From Candidatus Eiseniibacteriota bacterium (GTDB lineage Bacteria > Eisenbacteria > RBG-16-71-46 > JAGVPR01): a stretch of 15,183 nucleotides of DNA. Shown piece after piece: positions 12,940 to 15,183 of the stretch. Position 1 is the stretch's first letter; every line of letters starts with the position of its first letter. The position numbers and the translations under genes were made by a program. The stretch is from positions 1 through 15,183 of the forward strand of contig JAGVPR010000184.1 in NCBI GenBank assembly GCA_020052115.1, given 5' to 3'. The notes beneath the pieces were generated by a model, which did not search any database, was not told where the DNA came from, and was given only the letters and a program-made list of their open reading frames with translations.

Positions 12940-15027
12940 ATGCCCAAGGAGAACAGCACTCCTCTCCCGAGAACGCGGAATATCGGCATCATGGCTCACA
13001 TTGATGCCGGTAAGACGACGTTGAGCGAGCGGATCCTCTATTACACGGGGAAGACGCACCGGCTCGGCGAGGTCCATGAGGGCGAAGCCACCATGGACTG
13101 GATGGAGCAGGAGAGGGAGCGGGGCATCACGATTACTTCCGCCGCGACGACCTGTTCCTGGCGCGGACATCGAATCAACATCATTGACACGCCCGGCCAC
13201 GTCGACTTCACGGTCGAGGTGGAACGGTCCCTGCGCGTGCTCGACGGAGCCGTCGCCGTGTTTTGCGGCGTCGGCGGCGTGGAGCCGCAGTCCGAGACCG
13301 TCTGGCGGCAGGCGGACCGGTACGGGGTCCCGCGGCTGGCTTTCGTCAACAAGCTGGACCGCGCCGGCTCCGACTTCCAGTTCGTCGTGGACATGATGCG
13401 CGACCGGTTGGGAGCGCGTCCGGTCCCGATCCAGTGGCCGGTGAAGGTGGGCGATGTCCTGATGTCGATCCTCGATCTCGTCGAGATGACGGATGTCACT
13501 TACGTGGAGGCTTCCGGGATGGACACGATTCGCGTCGAGCCGATCCCGGCGGGGCTCATGAACCTAGCTCTCGAGAAGCGCAGCCATCTCCTCGAAGAGG
13601 TGGCCGAGTTCGATGAGGAACTGATGGAGCGCTACCTCGAAGGAGAGGACATCCCCGTGGATCTCCTGAAGGGTGCGATCCGTCGCGGGACTCTCCACGG
13701 GAAGATCGTGCCGGTGGCTTGCGGTTCGGCGTTCAAGAACAAGGGGGTGCGCCCCCTGCTCGATGCCGTCTGCGACTACCTGCCGAGCCCGGTGGACATA
13801 CCGCCGGTCGAGGGCAAGAGTCCATATACATGGGAGCCCGAGAGGCGCTTGTCGGATCCCGAAGAGCCGTTCAGCGCCCTGGCATTCAAGATCATGACGG
13901 ACCCGTACGTCGGCAAGCTCACGTTCTTCCGGATCTACTCCGGAACGGTGAAGCCCGGCGACACGGTGTACAACGCGACCCAGGAGCGGAAGGAGCGGAT
14001 CGGCCGCCTCGTGGAAATGCACGCGAACAAGCGCGAGGAGCGCCAGATGATGTCGGCCGGCGACATCGCCGCCGCCGTCGGCATCAAGGGTGTCCGCACG
14101 GGCGACACCCTGTGCGACATCGAGAAGCCGATCCTTCTGGAATCCATGCATTTCCCGGTTCCGGTCGTCTCCGTGGCGATCGAGCCGAAGACGAAGGCCG
14201 ATGAGGACCGGCTCGCGAACGCCCTCGCGAAGCTCTCGGAGGAGGACCCCACCTTCCAGGTGCGGACCGATACCGAGACGGGGCAGACGCTGATCGCCGG
14301 CATGGGCGAGCTTCACCTCGAGGTCCTCGTGGACCGGATGAAGCGCGAGTTCAACGTCGCGGCTTCGGTCGGCAGGCCGCAGGTGGCGTTCAAGGAAACG
14401 ATCACGATGGCCGTCGAGCAGCGGACGAAGTTCGTGAAGCAGACCGGCGGCCGGGGCCAGTACGCGGACGTGACGCTCCGCATCACGCCGTCGGAGCCGG
14501 GCAAGGGCATCGAGTTCACGAACAAGATCGTGGGCGGCGCCGTCCCGCGGGAGTTCATCCCCGCGGTGGAGCACGGTGTCGTCGAGGCGGCCGCGAACGG
14601 CGTGCTGGCGGGCTATCCGGTCATTGACGTGAAGGTCGAGCTGATTGACGGCTCCTATCACGACGTGGATTCCTCGGAGATGGCTTTCAAGGTCGCGGGC
14701 TCGATCGGATTCCAGGAGGCCTGCCGAAAGGCCGGTCTCCGGCTGCTCGAACCGATCATGGATGTGGAGGCCGTTGCGCCGGAGGAATACATCGGCGAGG
14801 TCATCGGCGATCTCACGGCGCGCCGCGGCCGCATCGGCGGGATGTTCATGCGCGGAGACGGGCGCGTCGTCGCGGCCCACGTCCCGCTCGTCGAGATGTT
14901 CGGGTACGCAACGCAGCTCCGCTCCCTCACTCAGGGACGCGGGATCTACTCCATGCAGTTCGCCCGCTACGAGACGATGCCTCAGAGCATGGCCGAGGAG
15001 GTCGTCGAGAAGGTGCAAGGCCGGTAG
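12940..15027 (+). CDS. fusA: Elongation factor G
   Basis: EF-G (695 residues) is the GTPase that drives tRNA-mRNA translocation and, with RRF, ribosome recycling. The G motifs are AHIDAGKTT (19-27, P-loop), the switch I RGITI segment, DTPGH (83-87, catalytic H87) and NKLD (137-140). Domains II-V follow with EPKTKADEDRLANAL, GMGELHLEVLVDRM, the domain IV segment GGRGQYADVT and a complete end. P-loop context is TTLSERILYYTG rather than the usual TTTTERILYYTG, and CGVGGVEPQSETVWRQ replaces the common SVGGV form. Neither breaks a catalytic residue. ATG 12940, 5 nt after GGGGG, gives the family N-terminus MPKENSTPLPRTRNIGIMAH. An in-frame ATG at 12919 would add seven residues and lacks a good ribosome-binding site. 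tuf follows after 62 nt. Confidence 0.97.
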   Translation: MPKENSTPLPRTRNIGIMAHIDAGKTTLSERILYYTGKTHRLGEVHEGEATMDWMEQERERGITITSAATTCSWRGHRINIIDTPGHVDFTVEVERSLRVLDGAVAVFCGVGGVEPQSETVWRQADRYGVPRLAFVNKLDRAGSDFQFVVDMMRDRLGARPVPIQWPVKVGDVLMSILDLVEMTDVTYVEASGMDTIRVEPIPAGLMNLALEKRSHLLEEVAEFDEELMERYLEGEDIPVDLLKGAIRRGTLHGKIVPVACGSAFKNKGVRPLLDAVCDYLPSPVDIPPVEGKSPYTWEPERRLSDPEEPFSALAFKIMTDPYVGKLTFFRIYSGTVKPGDTVYNATQERKERIGRLVEMHANKREERQMMSAGDIAAAVGIKGVRTGDTLCDIEKPILLESMHFPVPVVSVAIEPKTKADEDRLANALAKLSEEDPTFQVRTDTETGQTLIAGMGELHLEVLVDRMKREFNVAASVGRPQVAFKETITMAVEQRTKFVKQTGGRGQYADVTLRITPSEPGKGIEFTNKIVGGAVPREFIPAVEHGVVEAAANGVLAGYPVIDVKVELIDGSYHDVDSSEMAFKVAGSIGFQEACRKAGLRLLEPIMDVEAVAPEEYIGEVIGDLTARRGRIGGMFMRGDGRVVAAHVPLVEMFGYATQLRSLTQGRGIYSMQFARYETMPQSMAEEVVEKVQGR

Positions 15028-15040
15028 GCCCGTGACCGAG

Positions 15041-15059
15041 GGCCGGCCGCGAGCCGGCC
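15041..15059 (+). other. Hairpin in the fusA-tuf gap
   Basis: GGCCGGC (15041-15047) pairs perfectly with GCCGGCC (15053-15059) around loop CGCGA. It lies 13 nt after the fusA stop and before the tuf ribosome-binding site (GGGGAGGAGG near 15069-15078). There is no T run. A processing or stability role, allowing tuf to be expressed well above fusA, is plausible but inferred. Confidence 0.4.
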
Positions 15060-15089
15060 GCCGCTCGTGGGGAGGAGGGCACATTCGCA

Positions 15090-15183
15090 ATGGCGAAGCA
15101 GAAGTTTGAGAGGAAGAAGCCCCACGTGAACGTGGGGACGATCGGGCACATTGATCACGGGAAGACGACTCTGACGAGCGCGA
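15090..15183 (+). CDS. tuf: Elongation factor Tu, N-terminal start (partial)
   Basis: The first 31 codons are present before the window ends. MAKQKFERKKPHVNVGTIGH followed by IDHGKTTLTSA is the EF-Tu start, with the GTP-binding P-loop GHIDHGKT at 19-26 (Ile21 where many have Val). GGGGAGGAGG about 12 nt upstream is the ribosome-binding site. It ends the str operon in the usual rpsL-rpsG-fusA-tuf order. It is a second tuf copy, distinct in position from the tuf tail at 1-84 and in the same orientation. Confidence 0.97.
   Translation, partial: MAKQKFERKKPHVNVGTIGHIDHGKTTLTSA

Noticed and set aside
13564..15090. A 508-codon open frame on the - strand opposite fusA
   Set aside because: It is an antisense shadow of fusA caused by the same codon bias.

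Overview
The window is a contiguous block of core transcription and translation genes, all on the + strand: the end of one tuf gene, rpmG, a tRNA-Trp gene, secE, nusG, rplK, rplA, rplJ, rplL, rpoB, rpoC, rpsL, rpsG, fusA, and the start of a second tuf gene. This is the classic bacterial secE-nusG / rplKAJL-rpoBC cluster followed directly by the str operon (rpsL-rpsG-fusA-tuf). Every protein gene is intact apart from the two tuf fragments cut by the window edges.

The organism is a bacterium with high GC (roughly 60-65% by eye, C/G-rich third positions). RpoC carries a long insertion in the trigger loop of the kind seen in E. coli (SI3), and RpoB carries both E. coli-type lineage insertions. 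Together these point to a Gram-negative Gracilicutes lineage rather than Actinobacteria or Firmicutes. I cannot place the phylum; FCB-related, Gemmatimonadota-like or an uncultured candidate phylum are all possible. L10 has a long C-terminal helix like that of Thermotoga.

Layout: 1-545 holds the tuf tail, rpmG, tRNA-Trp and secE. 561-3489 holds nusG and the L11-L1-L10-L12 stalk genes. 3544-11596 holds rpoB (TTG start) and rpoC. 11728-15027 holds rpsL (GTG start), rpsG and fusA. 15090 to the end is the start of tuf. From nusG onward the genes never overlap; gaps run from 43 to 290 nt, and each contains at least one perfect or near-perfect GC-rich hairpin. The largest gap, between rpsG and fusA (290 nt), holds a terminator-like hairpin followed by further stem-loops, which suggests fusA-tuf has its own control.

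No mobile element, CRISPR array, defence gene or unknown protein family is present. The most unusual signal is in base composition: Ile codons, almost always ATC here, switch to ATT in front of Asp (16 of 18 cases). By hand count the degenerate palindrome RTCGAY is strongly depleted, as might result from a restriction-modification system or methyl-cytosine mutation in this lineage.
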